Assembly (NCBI RefSeq): GCF_900066015.1
Contig: NZ_LN890655.1
Span: forward strand, 248,001-312,000
Reading direction: 5' to 3'
DNA from: Candidatus Promineifilum breve
GTDB taxonomy: Bacteria > Chloroflexota > Anaerolineae > Promineifilales > Promineifilaceae
DNA: 64,000 nt
A program made the translations under genes and the position numbers. Below the pieces are notes generated by a model. It was not told where the DNA came from, did not search any database, and worked only from the letters and a program-made list of their open reading frames with translations. Below, in pieces: positions 31,225-39,622 of the stretch (positions within the stretch are counted from its first letter, which is position 1; every line of letters begins with the position of its first letter).

Positions 31225-32286
31225 ATGAAAGTGCCGTGGGTCAACATCCTGCTTCTGATCCTGCTGGTGATCCAAACCATCACCGGCTACCTGGGCCTGG
31301 TCAACGGCCGTTCGTCGGCCGCCTGGACGCTGTGGTTGCATGGCATCATCGCCTACACCCTGGCCCTGGCCCTGTTCGCCAAGGCGGCGGTGATCCGCGA
31401 TGCGTGGCGACGCAAGAAACGATGGACGGCGCGGCGCGTCGCCTTCGCCGTCACGCTGGTCTTGCTGCTGCTGGTTATGGCCTTGGGCTTGCTCTGGACG
31501 TACAACGGGCCGATCTATCTGGGCGGCTTCAGCCTGGTCAGCCTCCACATCTACCTGGCCGTGCCCCTGATGGCCCTCATGGTGTGGCATGCCTGGCACA
31601 TGCGCTTCATCCGTCGCGTGGCCGGGGCGACGGGGCGGCGGCTGTTCCTCGGCGGGCTGGCGTCCGTCTTTGGTGGCGCGTTGGTCTGGGCGTTGGCCGG
31701 CCGGGTTAAGGCGTGGGCCGGGCTGCCGGGTGCAAGCCGTCGCTTCACCGGCTCCTATGAAATCGGCAGCTTTGTGGCCGACTTCCCGGTGGTAAGTTGG
31801 ATCGCCGACCGGCCGCCGCTGGTGGATGGGCCAATGTGGCAATTGCGCGTTGAAGGGGCTGTGGCGCAACCGCTGACGCTCACATTGGCCGATTTGGCCG
31901 GCTGGCCGCAGCGCGTCGTGACGACGGCCATCGACTGTACGGGAGGATGGTATTCCGTCCAGCGGTGGCAGGGCGTGGGGATGGAGGAGTTATTGCGGGC
32001 GACGGGCGTGAGACCGGAGGCGGCCAGCGTCACGTTTGAATCGCTCACCGGCTACAAAAGGCGCTTTAGCCTGGAGGAAGCGGCAACATTTTTGCTGGGT
32101 CTGGGCATTGCCGTTGACGAGCCGGAAGGCTACCCGGCCACCGTTCGGCCACTGACCGCCGGGCATGGCTACCCGGCCCGTCTGGTCGCGCCGGGCCGGC
32201 GTGGCGTGGAGTGGGTCAAATGGCTGGCGGTGATCCGGCTCAACGAGACGGGACCGCATCAACAGTCGCCGCTGCCGCTCCAGTAG
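31225..32286 (+). CDS. Membrane-anchored molybdopterin-dependent oxidoreductase (sulfite oxidase fold)
   Basis: The first ~165 residues contain four membrane helices with His residues (LWLHGIIAYTLALALF, LHIYLAVPLMALMVWHAWHM) resembling a cytochrome b-type anchor. The C-terminal ~150 residues are an Oxidored_molyb domain: WQLRVEGAVAQPLTLTLADL, then AIDCTGGW with the Mo-ligand Cys, and GHGYPARLVAPGRRGVEWVKW. This resembles MsrP/YedY with its haem partner fused in one chain. Acting outside the membrane is inferred. Substrate unknown. The 3' end overlaps the converging DUF1385 gene by 47 bases. Confidence 0.88.
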   Translation: MKVPWVNILLLILLVIQTITGYLGLVNGRSSAAWTLWLHGIIAYTLALALFAKAAVIRDAWRRKKRWTARRVAFAVTLVLLLLVMALGLLWTYNGPIYLGGFSLVSLHIYLAVPLMALMVWHAWHMRFIRRVAGATGRRLFLGGLASVFGGALVWALAGRVKAWAGLPGASRRFTGSYEIGSFVADFPVVSWIADRPPLVDGPMWQLRVEGAVAQPLTLTLADLAGWPQRVVTTAIDCTGGWYSVQRWQGVGMEELLRATGVRPEAASVTFESLTGYKRRFSLEEAATFLLGLGIAVDEPEGYPATVRPLTAGHGYPARLVAPGRRGVEWVKWLAVIRLNETGPHQQSPLPLQ

Positions 32287-33301
32287 GTGCTGCTTCGCCG
32301 GCGGCCACGGGAGATATCACGGTATCGCCCGCCTGTACGGTTACCAGACTGCGCTCGTAGGCCAGCACGTTCTCGAAGGCGGCAATCGCCACCTCCAACA
32401 TCCCCATGTCCGGCTCGCGGGTGGTCAGGCGTTGCAGGGCCAGATTGGGCCGGGTGATGAGCCGGATGAGGGCGTTACCCTGATGCGCGGCGGTGAATTT
32501 GAGAAACTCGTAGGCGATGCCGGCGATGAAGGGCAGCAAGACGAGACGCGACAGGATGCGCGGCAACAGGTCCAGCGGCGGCAACAGGCTATAGATGAGG
32601 ATGGAGATGACCACCACACTGAGCAGGAAGGCCGTGCCGCAGCGCGGATGTTCCAGCGGGAAGCGGGCCACGGAAACCGGGGTCAACTCGGCGTTGGCTT
32701 CGTAGGCATTGATCGTCTTGTGTTCCGCGCCGTGGTAGCCGTAGAGCCGCTTGACGTCGGCCATCAGGCCGATGACCCAGATATAGCCGACCAGCAACGT
32801 CAGGCGAATCATGCCCTCGATGAAATTGACGGCGACCGGGCTACCGTCCCAGCCGAATAAACGTTCAACGAGGTGGGCCAGAAACGTCGGCAGGACGAAG
32901 AAGAGCAAGATCGACATCGCCAGCGAGAAGGCCACCAGCGTCCATTGCAGCGGCCCCTCGAACACCTTTTCCGGCTCGCCGTTGGCATCCACGTTGCCCT
33001 CTTCTTGCAGGGCCACCTCGGCGGCGAAGAGCAGGCTGCGAATGCCCAGGCCCAGCGCGTCCCACAACAGCGTCAGGCCGCGCAGAAAGGGCACGCGGGC
33101 CAGACGGCCGCCATAGATACGCGCATCCAGCGGTTCGGTATGGACGACGATGCCGCCCTGCGGGTTGCGCACGGCCACCGACAAGGCCCGCGAGCCGCGC
33201 ATCATAACGCCCTCGATGACCGCCTGGCCGCCGTAATTAACCTTGGTAAAACTGGCCGGATTGGGTGTCGTCTCCGGGCGTACTTGATGCTCGTTAGCCA
33301 T
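32240..33301 (-). CDS. DUF1385 family membrane protein (YqhQ-like)
   Basis: The family signature YGGQAVIEGVMMRGSRALSVAV is near residue 23, followed by RVPFLRGLTLLWDALGLGIRSL. Several membrane helices follow (about 120-145, 165-190, 225-275), and HGAEHKTINAYE with HPRCGTAFL is conserved in the family. Function is unknown; members are widespread in Gram-positive and Chloroflexota genomes. ATG at 33301 chosen; the start region abuts a short-word repeat (CACGGATTAGACGGATT) and has no ribosome binding site. The 3' end overlaps the molybdopterin gene antisense. Confidence 0.87.
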   Translation of the reverse strand: MANEHQVRPETTPNPASFTKVNYGGQAVIEGVMMRGSRALSVAVRNPQGGIVVHTEPLDARIYGGRLARVPFLRGLTLLWDALGLGIRSLLFAAEVALQEEGNVDANGEPEKVFEGPLQWTLVAFSLAMSILLFFVLPTFLAHLVERLFGWDGSPVAVNFIEGMIRLTLLVGYIWVIGLMADVKRLYGYHGAEHKTINAYEANAELTPVSVARFPLEHPRCGTAFLLSVVVISILIYSLLPPLDLLPRILSRLVLLPFIAGIAYEFLKFTAAHQGNALIRLITRPNLALQRLTTREPDMGMLEVAIAAFENVLAYERSLVTVQAGDTVISPVAAGEAAPTGAAAATVDAVPSR

Positions 33302-33310
33302 AAAATCCAT

Positions 33311-33340
33311 CTAATCCGTCTAATCCGTGTCAATCCGTGG
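33311..33340. repeat. ATCCGT short-word repeat upstream of the DUF1385 gene
   Basis: The words CTAATCCGT, CTAATCCGT and GTCAATCCGT follow one another. It occupies the 54-base gap between the zinc-ribbon gene and the DUF1385 gene, and the same words recur at 55533-55611. Confidence 0.75.
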
Positions 33341-33355
33341 TTAAATCATTCCCCT

Positions 33356-34432
33356 TCACAGAAGGGCGATGATGATCAGGAGTATCCAGCCAATGCCCAG
33401 GTAGATGCTGAGCCAGCCCAGCGCCCCGCCGACGCCCGCCTTGCCCCGGCCGCTTTGTTCCAACACGGCCGGCAGATTCAGAAACCAGGCGGCGCGCTGC
33501 CCCTGGCGCAAGGCCATGAACCCGGCCAGCATGGCCGGCAATATGCCCAACACGGCCGTCAGGGCAATGGTCAGCGGTGTCAGGTTTTCGCGGATGCGGG
33601 CGAACAGGCTGGCGTCCGCCTCGCTCAACAGACCGGGCAGCACCAACACCAGCAGGGGAATGGCGTTCAGCGCCAGACCGATCAGGCCGTAGGTCAGGCT
33701 GGAGTTGGCCGACTTGCCGGCTTTGGCGCGCATCTCCGGCTGGACGGCCTCCAGCGTCAGCGGCCGGCCGCAATTGGGGCAGAAGGCGCTGCCGCGCAGC
33801 GTCGGCGTATAGCACACGTTGCACATGGCGACGAAGCCGGAGCGATCGCTGAACACCTGGGGATCGACCTTCAGTTCCAGCAGCATGTTCTGCCGGTTTT
33901 TCACCAATACGCCGGGATAATCGGGGATGGCGATGGGCGCGTCGAGCGCCGGGCCGACCGGTTGGGCCGGGTCATCAGTGGCTACGGTCGCCACGGCCGA
34001 CGACCCTTCGGCAACCACGGCCGGCAACGTTTCGCCGCTGCCGCCGGTCAGGAGTTGGCGTGCCTTGCCGCTGAGTTCCTGGCGCTTGGCTTTGTTGGCC
34101 TGCTGGCGTTGCAGGTCAACCCATTGCATCGTCGCGTTGGCCTGCACCCGGCCGCCGTCGCGCACGTAAGTGGCGATCAGTTGCAGCAGTTCGCGTGCCT
34201 TCTCCACGTCCGGCGCGTCCAGTTCGATCTGGCACGTGCCCTCAAAGCTGCGCACGCGCACGACCACTTCTTTCTTCTGGATGCCCAGCCATTTGGAAAC
34301 CGTGGCGACGATGACGCCACTTTCCTCGTTATAGGTCTGGAGCGTCGCGCCCATATTCGCCAGAGCGAAGAGGGCGCTGCGCATGACCACGGTTGAACTG
34401 ACGGGAAACGCTCGTATCTCAGTGACCGACAT
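33356..34432 (-). CDS. Zinc-ribbon membrane protein of unknown function
   Basis: I do not recognise the family. About 358 residues from the ATG at 34432. The N-terminal ~85 residues form a small alpha/beta domain (MRSALFALANMGATLQTY, then VRVRSFEGTCQIELDAPD). A zinc ribbon CNVCYT with CPNCGRPL follows at about 210-230. Three membrane helices fill the C-terminal third (about 250-275, 290-315, 335-357). It is followed after 54 bases by the DUF1385 gene on the same strand. Confidence 0.75.
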   Translation of the reverse strand: MSVTEIRAFPVSSTVVMRSALFALANMGATLQTYNEESGVIVATVSKWLGIQKKEVVVRVRSFEGTCQIELDAPDVEKARELLQLIATYVRDGGRVQANATMQWVDLQRQQANKAKRQELSGKARQLLTGGSGETLPAVVAEGSSAVATVATDDPAQPVGPALDAPIAIPDYPGVLVKNRQNMLLELKVDPQVFSDRSGFVAMCNVCYTPTLRGSAFCPNCGRPLTLEAVQPEMRAKAGKSANSSLTYGLIGLALNAIPLLVLVLPGLLSEADASLFARIRENLTPLTIALTAVLGILPAMLAGFMALRQGQRAAWFLNLPAVLEQSGRGKAGVGGALGWLSIYLGIGWILLIIIALL

Positions 34433-34527
34433 AGTACGCCCCATTATAGCCGTTTGATGCTACAGGGAAAGGGGATAGCCCAACCGCGCCGATTGATGAA
34501 TAAGCAGGCATCCGCTATAACTAGCGA

Positions 34528-34884
34528 ATGCCATTACTCAATCGCCGCCGCGCCCCCGCCGCGGATGAGTTCGTCGTTGCCGCCCGTTCCGAGGAGGTCG
34601 GCGACGGCGTGATGACCGCCGTCAAGATCGGCGGGCGCAAGATCATCCTGACCCGCGACAACGGGAAGGTGTATGCCATCGATGGGCTATGCCCCCACGC
34701 CGCGGCCGACCTGACGCAAGGCTCGCTGCGCCATTGGCAACTCTGCTGCCACGAACACAACTACTGCTTCGACATTCGCTCCGGCCGGATCGTCTGGCCG
34801 GAAGATGAAGTGTATCGCCTGCGCCGCTATGCCGTCATGGAAAACGATGGGCAGATCCTCGTCCGCCTGTCCCCACCGTTATAA
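34528..34884 (+). CDS. Rieske [2Fe-2S] protein
   Basis: A 118-residue single-domain protein. Cluster ligands are visible as CPH (CxH) and CHEH (CxxH) separated by 16 residues, in GLCPHAAADLTQGSL and CCHEHNYCFDIRSG. It resembles the small ferredoxin subunit of nitrite reductase (NirD) or aromatic dioxygenases, but no partner enzyme is adjacent. It probably shuttles electrons in the cytosol; partner unknown. Confidence 0.88.
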   Translation: MPLLNRRRAPAADEFVVAARSEEVGDGVMTAVKIGGRKIILTRDNGKVYAIDGLCPHAAADLTQGSLRHWQLCCHEHNYCFDIRSGRIVWPEDEVYRLRRYAVMENDGQILVRLSPPL

Positions 34885-34927
34885 TGACGCCTATCGTAGC
34901 CGCCGGTTAGCCACACGCCCGGCAGAT

Positions 34928-36274
34928 TTATTGACCGGGCGTGATGCGGTAAATGCCGCCGTTCCCATAGCTGATGGCGTATACCTCGCCGTTGACGTCT
35001 TCGCCGAAGGACGAGATGATCAGATCGCTATCCAGGACAACATCGGCCAGCCAGCCGCCGCCTTGCGGGAACAAGCGCCAGATGATGCCGGAGCAATAGT
35101 CGGCGACGAAGTAATTGCCGCCCATCTCCGGGTAGAGCAGGCCGCGATAGATGTAACCGCCGGTGACCGAGCAGCCCTGATCATGCTGGTACTCAAAGAT
35201 CGGCAGGGTCAGGCCGGTTTGATCGCACGTCTCGCTTTCGAAACAGTGCGTGGCCTCCATGATGTTCCAGCCGTAATTCTCGCCGCCGGCGCTGGCCGCG
35301 GGTTGGAAGTTCACTTCTTCCCAGATGTTCTGGCCCACGTCGCCCATGAACAAGTCGCCCGTCTGCCGGTCGAAGGAGAAGCGCCACGGGTTGCGCACGC
35401 CATAGGCCCAGATTTCCGGCTGCGCTCCGGCTGTGGCGACAAACGGATTGTCGGCCGGTATGGCGTAGGCCTCCGCCTCGGCAGCCACGTCGAGGCGCAG
35501 GATTTTGCCCAAGACCGTCGTCAGACTTTGCCCGGCCCCCAGCGGATCATTGGCGCTGCCGCCGTCGCCCAGCCCGGCATAGAGATAGCCATCCGGCCCA
35601 AAGGCCAGCATCCCGCCGTTATGGTTGGGGTAGGGCTGATCGACGGTCAGGTAGTCAACTTCGCTATCGGGATCGGCGCGATAGGGATCATCGGCCATTA
35701 CCGAAAAACGGGCGATGTGGGTGTCGCCATTGAAGTCAGTGTAGTTTACATAAAATTGACCCTGATTAGCGGCCCCTTCGTCGGCATAATCAGGATGGAA
35801 AGCCAGCCCCAGCAGACCCTGCTCGCTGGCGGTTGCCCCCACCCGGTCGGTAATATCCAGAAAAGGGGTTTCCAGCAGTTGGCCGTCCTCGATAATGCGG
35901 ATGAGGCCGACCTGCTCGGTGACGAACAACCGCTCGTCGAAGGCGTGGGTCAGGAACGTCGGCTGGAGTAGCCCCTGAGCGATGACCGGCTCCAGAGCGA
36001 CCGACGCGACCGGGCTTTGGGGGGTGGGGGATGGCACGGTCGTCGCCTCCAGGGTGGGCGTCGCGTTTGGCGTGGCCGTTGGCTCCGATTCGACAAAGGG
36101 GATATAGGTATTGGTCGCTTCCAGGGTGACCGCGGGGGCGGGTAAGGTCGCGCTCGTCACCACCGGCGTCGTTTCGGGAGCGGCCGGCGGCTCGACTTCG
36201 CCCCCTCCACAGCCAATCAATAAACTGCCGCATAGGGCGACTACGATCAACAACAATTTTTGCATGGCGTCCAT
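34928..36274 (-). CDS. PQQ-type soluble sugar dehydrogenase, lipoprotein
   Basis: A glucose/sorbosone dehydrogenase-fold beta-propeller. The N terminus is a lipoprotein signal (LLLIVVALCGSLLIGCGGG), followed by a Thr/Pro-rich linker of about 75 residues. The catalytic domain has ASEQGLLGLAFHPDY, NHNGGMLAFGPDGYLYAGLGDGG and YGVRNPWRFSFDRQTGDLFMGDVGQNIWEEV, typical of the YliI/Asd family. It probably acts outside the membrane on aldose sugars with PQQ. ATG at 36274 chosen. Confidence 0.88.
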   Translation of the reverse strand: MDAMQKLLLIVVALCGSLLIGCGGGEVEPPAAPETTPVVTSATLPAPAVTLEATNTYIPFVESEPTATPNATPTLEATTVPSPTPQSPVASVALEPVIAQGLLQPTFLTHAFDERLFVTEQVGLIRIIEDGQLLETPFLDITDRVGATASEQGLLGLAFHPDYADEGAANQGQFYVNYTDFNGDTHIARFSVMADDPYRADPDSEVDYLTVDQPYPNHNGGMLAFGPDGYLYAGLGDGGSANDPLGAGQSLTTVLGKILRLDVAAEAEAYAIPADNPFVATAGAQPEIWAYGVRNPWRFSFDRQTGDLFMGDVGQNIWEEVNFQPAASAGGENYGWNIMEATHCFESETCDQTGLTLPIFEYQHDQGCSVTGGYIYRGLLYPEMGGNYFVADYCSGIIWRLFPQGGGWLADVVLDSDLIISSFGEDVNGEVYAISYGNGGIYRITPGQ

Positions 36275-36280
36275 TATAGT

Positions 36281-36318
36281 GAACCGGCCGGACGAGCGAC
36301 TGCTCATCCGGCCGGTTC
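36281..36318 (-). terminator. Hairpin after citrate synthase
   Basis: GAACCGGCCGGA and TCCGGCCGGTTC pair, extended by GAGC/GCTC with one G-U, around a short loop. It lies between the citrate synthase stop and the sugar dehydrogenase start. No T run follows, so it may only protect the RNA end. Confidence 0.55.
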
Positions 36319-36373
36319 TCATATGCTATTGAAATAAGGCAGCGAATCGGCCGCCGGGAACCGCGCGGGGATT

Positions 36374-37498
36374 TTACCGTTCGGCCAGCGGCACGAACAC
36401 CTGGTCGCGCTTGCCCACGTAGCCCTCTTTGGGCCGGATGAGGCGATTGTCGGCCAGTTGTTCCAATACCTGCGAGCACCAGCCGGCGATACGGCTCATG
36501 GCAAAGGTACAGGTGAACTGATCGACCGGCAGACCGATGGTGTAGAGGACGACGGCCGAATAGTAATCGACGTTGGCGTAGAGGTCACGCTCGATGAAGT
36601 ATTCATCCTGCCGGGCCAACCCTTCGATGTCGCGGGCGATGCCGAACCACTCACTCGTGCCGCTGCTATTGGCCAGCTTTTCGGCCAACGGCCGCAGAAT
36701 GCGGGCGCGCGGGTCTTCGACCTTGTAGATGCGGTGGCCGATGCCCATGATGCGCTTGCCGGCGGCGCGGGCTTCCGTGAACCATTGGGCCACGTCGCCA
36801 TGCTGGGCGGCGTCAATGAACTGTTCCATGGCGCGCTGCGTCGCGCCGCCGTGGGCCGGGCCTTTCAGCGTGCCCATGGCGCTGACGATGGCCGAGTAGA
36901 CGTCGGCCCCGGTGCTGGTGGTCACGCGGGCCGAAAAGGTTGAGGCATTGAAGCCGTGGTCGGCCAACAGGACGAGATAGGAATCAAGGGCGGCGACGGC
37001 GTCGGGGTTTGGCTCCTCGCCGTTGAGCATGTACAGGAAGTTGGCGGCATGTCCCAGACCGGCCCGCGGCGCGATCGGATCATGGCCATTGCGCAGCCGC
37101 TCCCAGGCCGCGACCATGGTGGGGATCACCGCCGTCAGCAGCAGCGCCTTCTCGCGCGCGCCGTCGATGGTGATGTTGTCGGCGTTGCGGTCGAGCAGGC
37201 CCAATGCGCTGGTGGCCGTGCGCAACACGGCCATCGGATGGGCATCCCAAGGGAAGCCGCGCATCACGTTCAGCAGCAAATCCGGCAGCGCCCGCTTGGA
37301 CTCCAGAGCGACTTTCAATAGGCTCAACTCGTGGGCATTGGGCAGTTTATCGTTCCAGAGCAGGTAAATGATTTCTTCAAAGGTCGCATTCGGGCCAATG
37401 TCGCGAATATCGTAGCCACGATAGATCAACTCTCCCTTTGTTCCATCAACGAAGCTTGACGAGGTGGTCATCAACTCTTCTTTCTTGGTCTCGGACAT
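36374..37498 (-). CDS. gltA: Citrate synthase
   Basis: It condenses oxaloacetate and acetyl-CoA. GLAGPAHGG is replaced by MGTLKGPAHGGATQRAMEQF; GIGHRIYKVEDPRARIL holds the catalytic His and the C-terminal FTCTFAMSRIAGWCSQVLEQ is typical. About 374 residues, the short (Gram-positive/archaeal) type. Start ATG at 37498 with GAGGAG nearby; the longer reading frame runs 38 bases into rfbB and is unlikely. A 2-methylcitrate synthase cannot be fully excluded. Confidence 0.9.
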   Translation of the reverse strand: MSETKKEELMTTSSSFVDGTKGELIYRGYDIRDIGPNATFEEIIYLLWNDKLPNAHELSLLKVALESKRALPDLLLNVMRGFPWDAHPMAVLRTATSALGLLDRNADNITIDGAREKALLLTAVIPTMVAAWERLRNGHDPIAPRAGLGHAANFLYMLNGEEPNPDAVAALDSYLVLLADHGFNASTFSARVTTSTGADVYSAIVSAMGTLKGPAHGGATQRAMEQFIDAAQHGDVAQWFTEARAAGKRIMGIGHRIYKVEDPRARILRPLAEKLANSSGTSEWFGIARDIEGLARQDEYFIERDLYANVDYYSAVVLYTIGLPVDQFTCTFAMSRIAGWCSQVLEQLADNRLIRPKEGYVGKRDQVFVPLAER

Positions 37499-37535
37499 AT
37501 CGGTCAACTCCTCTTGCTTGGGATTGTGTAAAAGG

Positions 37536-38570
37536 TCATTGTTGGGCGGCGGCTGCGCGCAGACGCTCGCCATATTGGGTTTCGTAGTATTGGCGGAAAT
37601 CGCCGCTCTTGATCTTGCGCCACCACCATTCGTTATCGCGATACCAGGCGGCCGTCTTGATAATCGCTTCTGTGGGCGTATGGTCTGGCTCCCAGCCCAA
37701 AGCGGTGATCTTGGCGATGTTCAAGCTGTAGCGACGGTCATGGCCGGGCCGGTCGGCCACGTGGCGGATGAGGCTGCGCGGCCGATCCAGGGCATCGAGC
37801 AACACCTCAATCATGTCCAGGTTCTCGACCTCGACGCCGGTGCCGATGTTGTACGTCTCGCCGATGACGCCGCGCCGCAAGACCAAGTCGATGGCCTCGC
37901 AATGATCGCCCACGTACTGGTACTCGCGCATCTGCCGGCCGTCGCCATAGACGGGCAGCGGCAGCCCATCGATGGCATTGGTGGCGAAAAGCGGCACAGC
38001 CTTTTCGGGATATTGGTAGGGGCCAATGTTGTTGGAGCCGCGGGTGATGGTGATTGGCAGGCCGTAGGTGACGTGGTAGGCATTGACCAGCAGATCGGCG
38101 CTGGCCTTGCTGGCCGCGTAGGGACTGCGCGGTTCGACCTTATCCGTCTCCCGGCTCGACTGCCCGGCCGGGATGTGGCCGTACACTTCGTCGGTCGAAA
38201 TCTGATGATAGCGCTCCAGCTCCAGGCTGCGCGCCACTTCCAGCAGGGTGTAGGTGCCGTAGACACTGGTCTGGATGAAGGCATCCGGGTCCATGATGGA
38301 GCGGTCGACGTGGGACTCGGCCGCGAAATTCACAATGGTATCGACTTCGTGCGCCCGCACCGCCGCTTCCACGTCGGCGCGGTTGCAAATATCGCCCTGC
38401 ACAAAACGGTAGCGGGGGTCTTCCTGTACAGGCAGCAAATTGTCCAGATTGCCGGCGTAGGTCAGCTTGTCGTAGACGACGATGCGGCAATCGTCGTAGC
38501 GCGCCAGCATGTAATGGACAAAATTGGAACCGATAAAACCCGCCCCGCCGGTGACAAGAATATTTCTCAA
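37536..38570 (-). CDS. rfbB: dTDP-glucose 4,6-dehydratase
   Basis: A short-chain dehydrogenase making dTDP-4-keto-6-deoxyglucose for rhamnose and other deoxysugars. TGGAGFIGSNFVHYML at the N terminus, STDEVYGHIP, SPYAASKASADLLV (catalytic Tyr-Lys) and RGSNNIGPYQYPEK are diagnostic. Length 344 is normal. No other rhamnose gene is nearby. A 135-base structured leader precedes it. Confidence 0.94.
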   Translation of the reverse strand: MRNILVTGGAGFIGSNFVHYMLARYDDCRIVVYDKLTYAGNLDNLLPVQEDPRYRFVQGDICNRADVEAAVRAHEVDTIVNFAAESHVDRSIMDPDAFIQTSVYGTYTLLEVARSLELERYHQISTDEVYGHIPAGQSSRETDKVEPRSPYAASKASADLLVNAYHVTYGLPITITRGSNNIGPYQYPEKAVPLFATNAIDGLPLPVYGDGRQMREYQYVGDHCEAIDLVLRRGVIGETYNIGTGVEVENLDMIEVLLDALDRPRSLIRHVADRPGHDRRYSLNIAKITALGWEPDHTPTEAIIKTAAWYRDNEWWWRKIKSGDFRQYYETQYGERLRAAAAQQ

Positions 38571-38619
38571 GGGATCCTCCAGTACGATGAGCGTCTAGTA
38601 ATGTTGGCTCCGCGGTTAC

Positions 38620-38682
38620 GTGATCGCTGTGGGGGCGGGTTGGAACCCAGAGTCCGGTTACCTCCACAGGCTAATCGATCAC
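38620..38682 (-). ncRNA. Structured 5' leader of rfbB
   Basis: On the minus strand GTGATCG pairs with CGATCAC (7 bp), enclosing CTGTGG/CCACAG (6 bp) and GGGTT/AACCC. The nested stems lie between the probable promoter and the rfbB start. It does not match a riboswitch class I know. It could be a regulatory RNA or just a stable leader. Confidence 0.4.
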
Positions 38683-38711
38683 GCTACCCACCTGAACGAT
38701 GAACGCCATTG

Positions 38712-38740
38712 ATTGTAGCCCATGCGGGTATTTCGGTAAA
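38712..38740 (-). promoter_or_regulatory. Promoter of rfbB
   Basis: On the minus strand TTTACC (38740-38735) and TACAAT (38717-38712) are 17 bases apart. Transcription would start near 38705, so the mRNA includes the stem-loop at 38620-38682. Confidence 0.55.
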
Positions 38741-38773
38741 CAATAATCTGCCGGGAGTAGAAGATACTTCTGA

Positions 38774-39613
38774 TTATCTGTGCCGATTCTCCTCTAGCCA
38801 GCTCGCGATGAGCCGGTTGGCGATGCTGGGTGGGGGCGGGCAGGCGGGCAACGTCGCCGGCGAAAACCAGTCCGCCTCGGCCAGTTCCTGCGGATCGACC
38901 GTCAACGTTCCCGCCGCGTACTCGGCGGTGAAGGCGATCATGAGCGAATGGGGAAAGGGCCAGGGCTGGCTGCCGAAATAGCGAATGTCCTCGACGAGAA
39001 TGCCCGTCTCCTCCAGCACTTCGCGCCGGACGCACTCTTCCAGGGTTTCGCCCGGCTCGACAAAGCCGGCCAGCACGCTGAACATCGTCCCCGGAAAGCG
39101 TTGGGCGCGGGCCAGCAATATCTCCGGCCCATTGGCGGCGTGGCGCTGGACGCGGACGATGATGGCCGGGGCCAGCCGCGGGTAGCTGGTCAGGCCGCAA
39201 TGCGGACAGACCTTCGACCGCTCGCGTTCGTGATCGATGGTTGGCCGGCCGCAGCGACCGCAAAACTGGTGGGTTCGCTCCCAATCCACAATCTGGATGG
39301 CCCGCCCCGCCAGCCAGAACGTGGTCTCGTCCAGACGGCCGTAGAGCGGGCGCAACCCCTCGAAGGAATGCTCGGCCGGCGCGTCGGTTTCTTCGGCCAG
39401 TTCACCACAATAGCAGGCGATCCTGTCGCCCCCGTCACCCAAAAAGCCGAGGTAGCGCGACCGAATGGGCGTCAGACCGAGGTCACCCGGCGCTACCAGG
39501 GCCGGAATCTGCCCCTGCCGCACCAGCAAACGATGCCCCTTGAAAAGGAACCACAGGCCGGGCCGGTCGGCCGTGTCCGGGGGATGGTGCGCCGAAGTGA
39601 AGGATAATGTCAT
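38774..39613 (-). CDS. nudC: NAD(H) pyrophosphatase, Nudix family
   Basis: It cleaves NADH and can remove NAD caps from RNA. The zinc ribbon CGRC...CPHC is at about residues 118-140, and the Nudix box GFVEPGETLEECVRREVLEE then TG is complete with all metal-binding Glu. The SQPWPFPHSLM motif after the box marks the NudC subfamily. Length 279 is normal. It follows the Thr/Pro-rich membrane protein by nine bases. Confidence 0.93.
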   Translation of the reverse strand: MTLSFTSAHHPPDTADRPGLWFLFKGHRLLVRQGQIPALVAPGDLGLTPIRSRYLGFLGDGGDRIACYCGELAEETDAPAEHSFEGLRPLYGRLDETTFWLAGRAIQIVDWERTHQFCGRCGRPTIDHERERSKVCPHCGLTSYPRLAPAIIVRVQRHAANGPEILLARAQRFPGTMFSVLAGFVEPGETLEECVRREVLEETGILVEDIRYFGSQPWPFPHSLMIAFTAEYAAGTLTVDPQELAEADWFSPATLPACPPPPSIANRLIASWLEENRHR

Positions 39614-39622
39614 AGCGATCGA

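Noticed and set aside
32873-34396. Plus-strand open frame of about 507 codons.
   Set aside because: It runs antisense to the DUF1385 and zinc-ribbon genes, is rich in Gln, Arg, His and Gly as expected for GC-rich shadows, and shows no domain.
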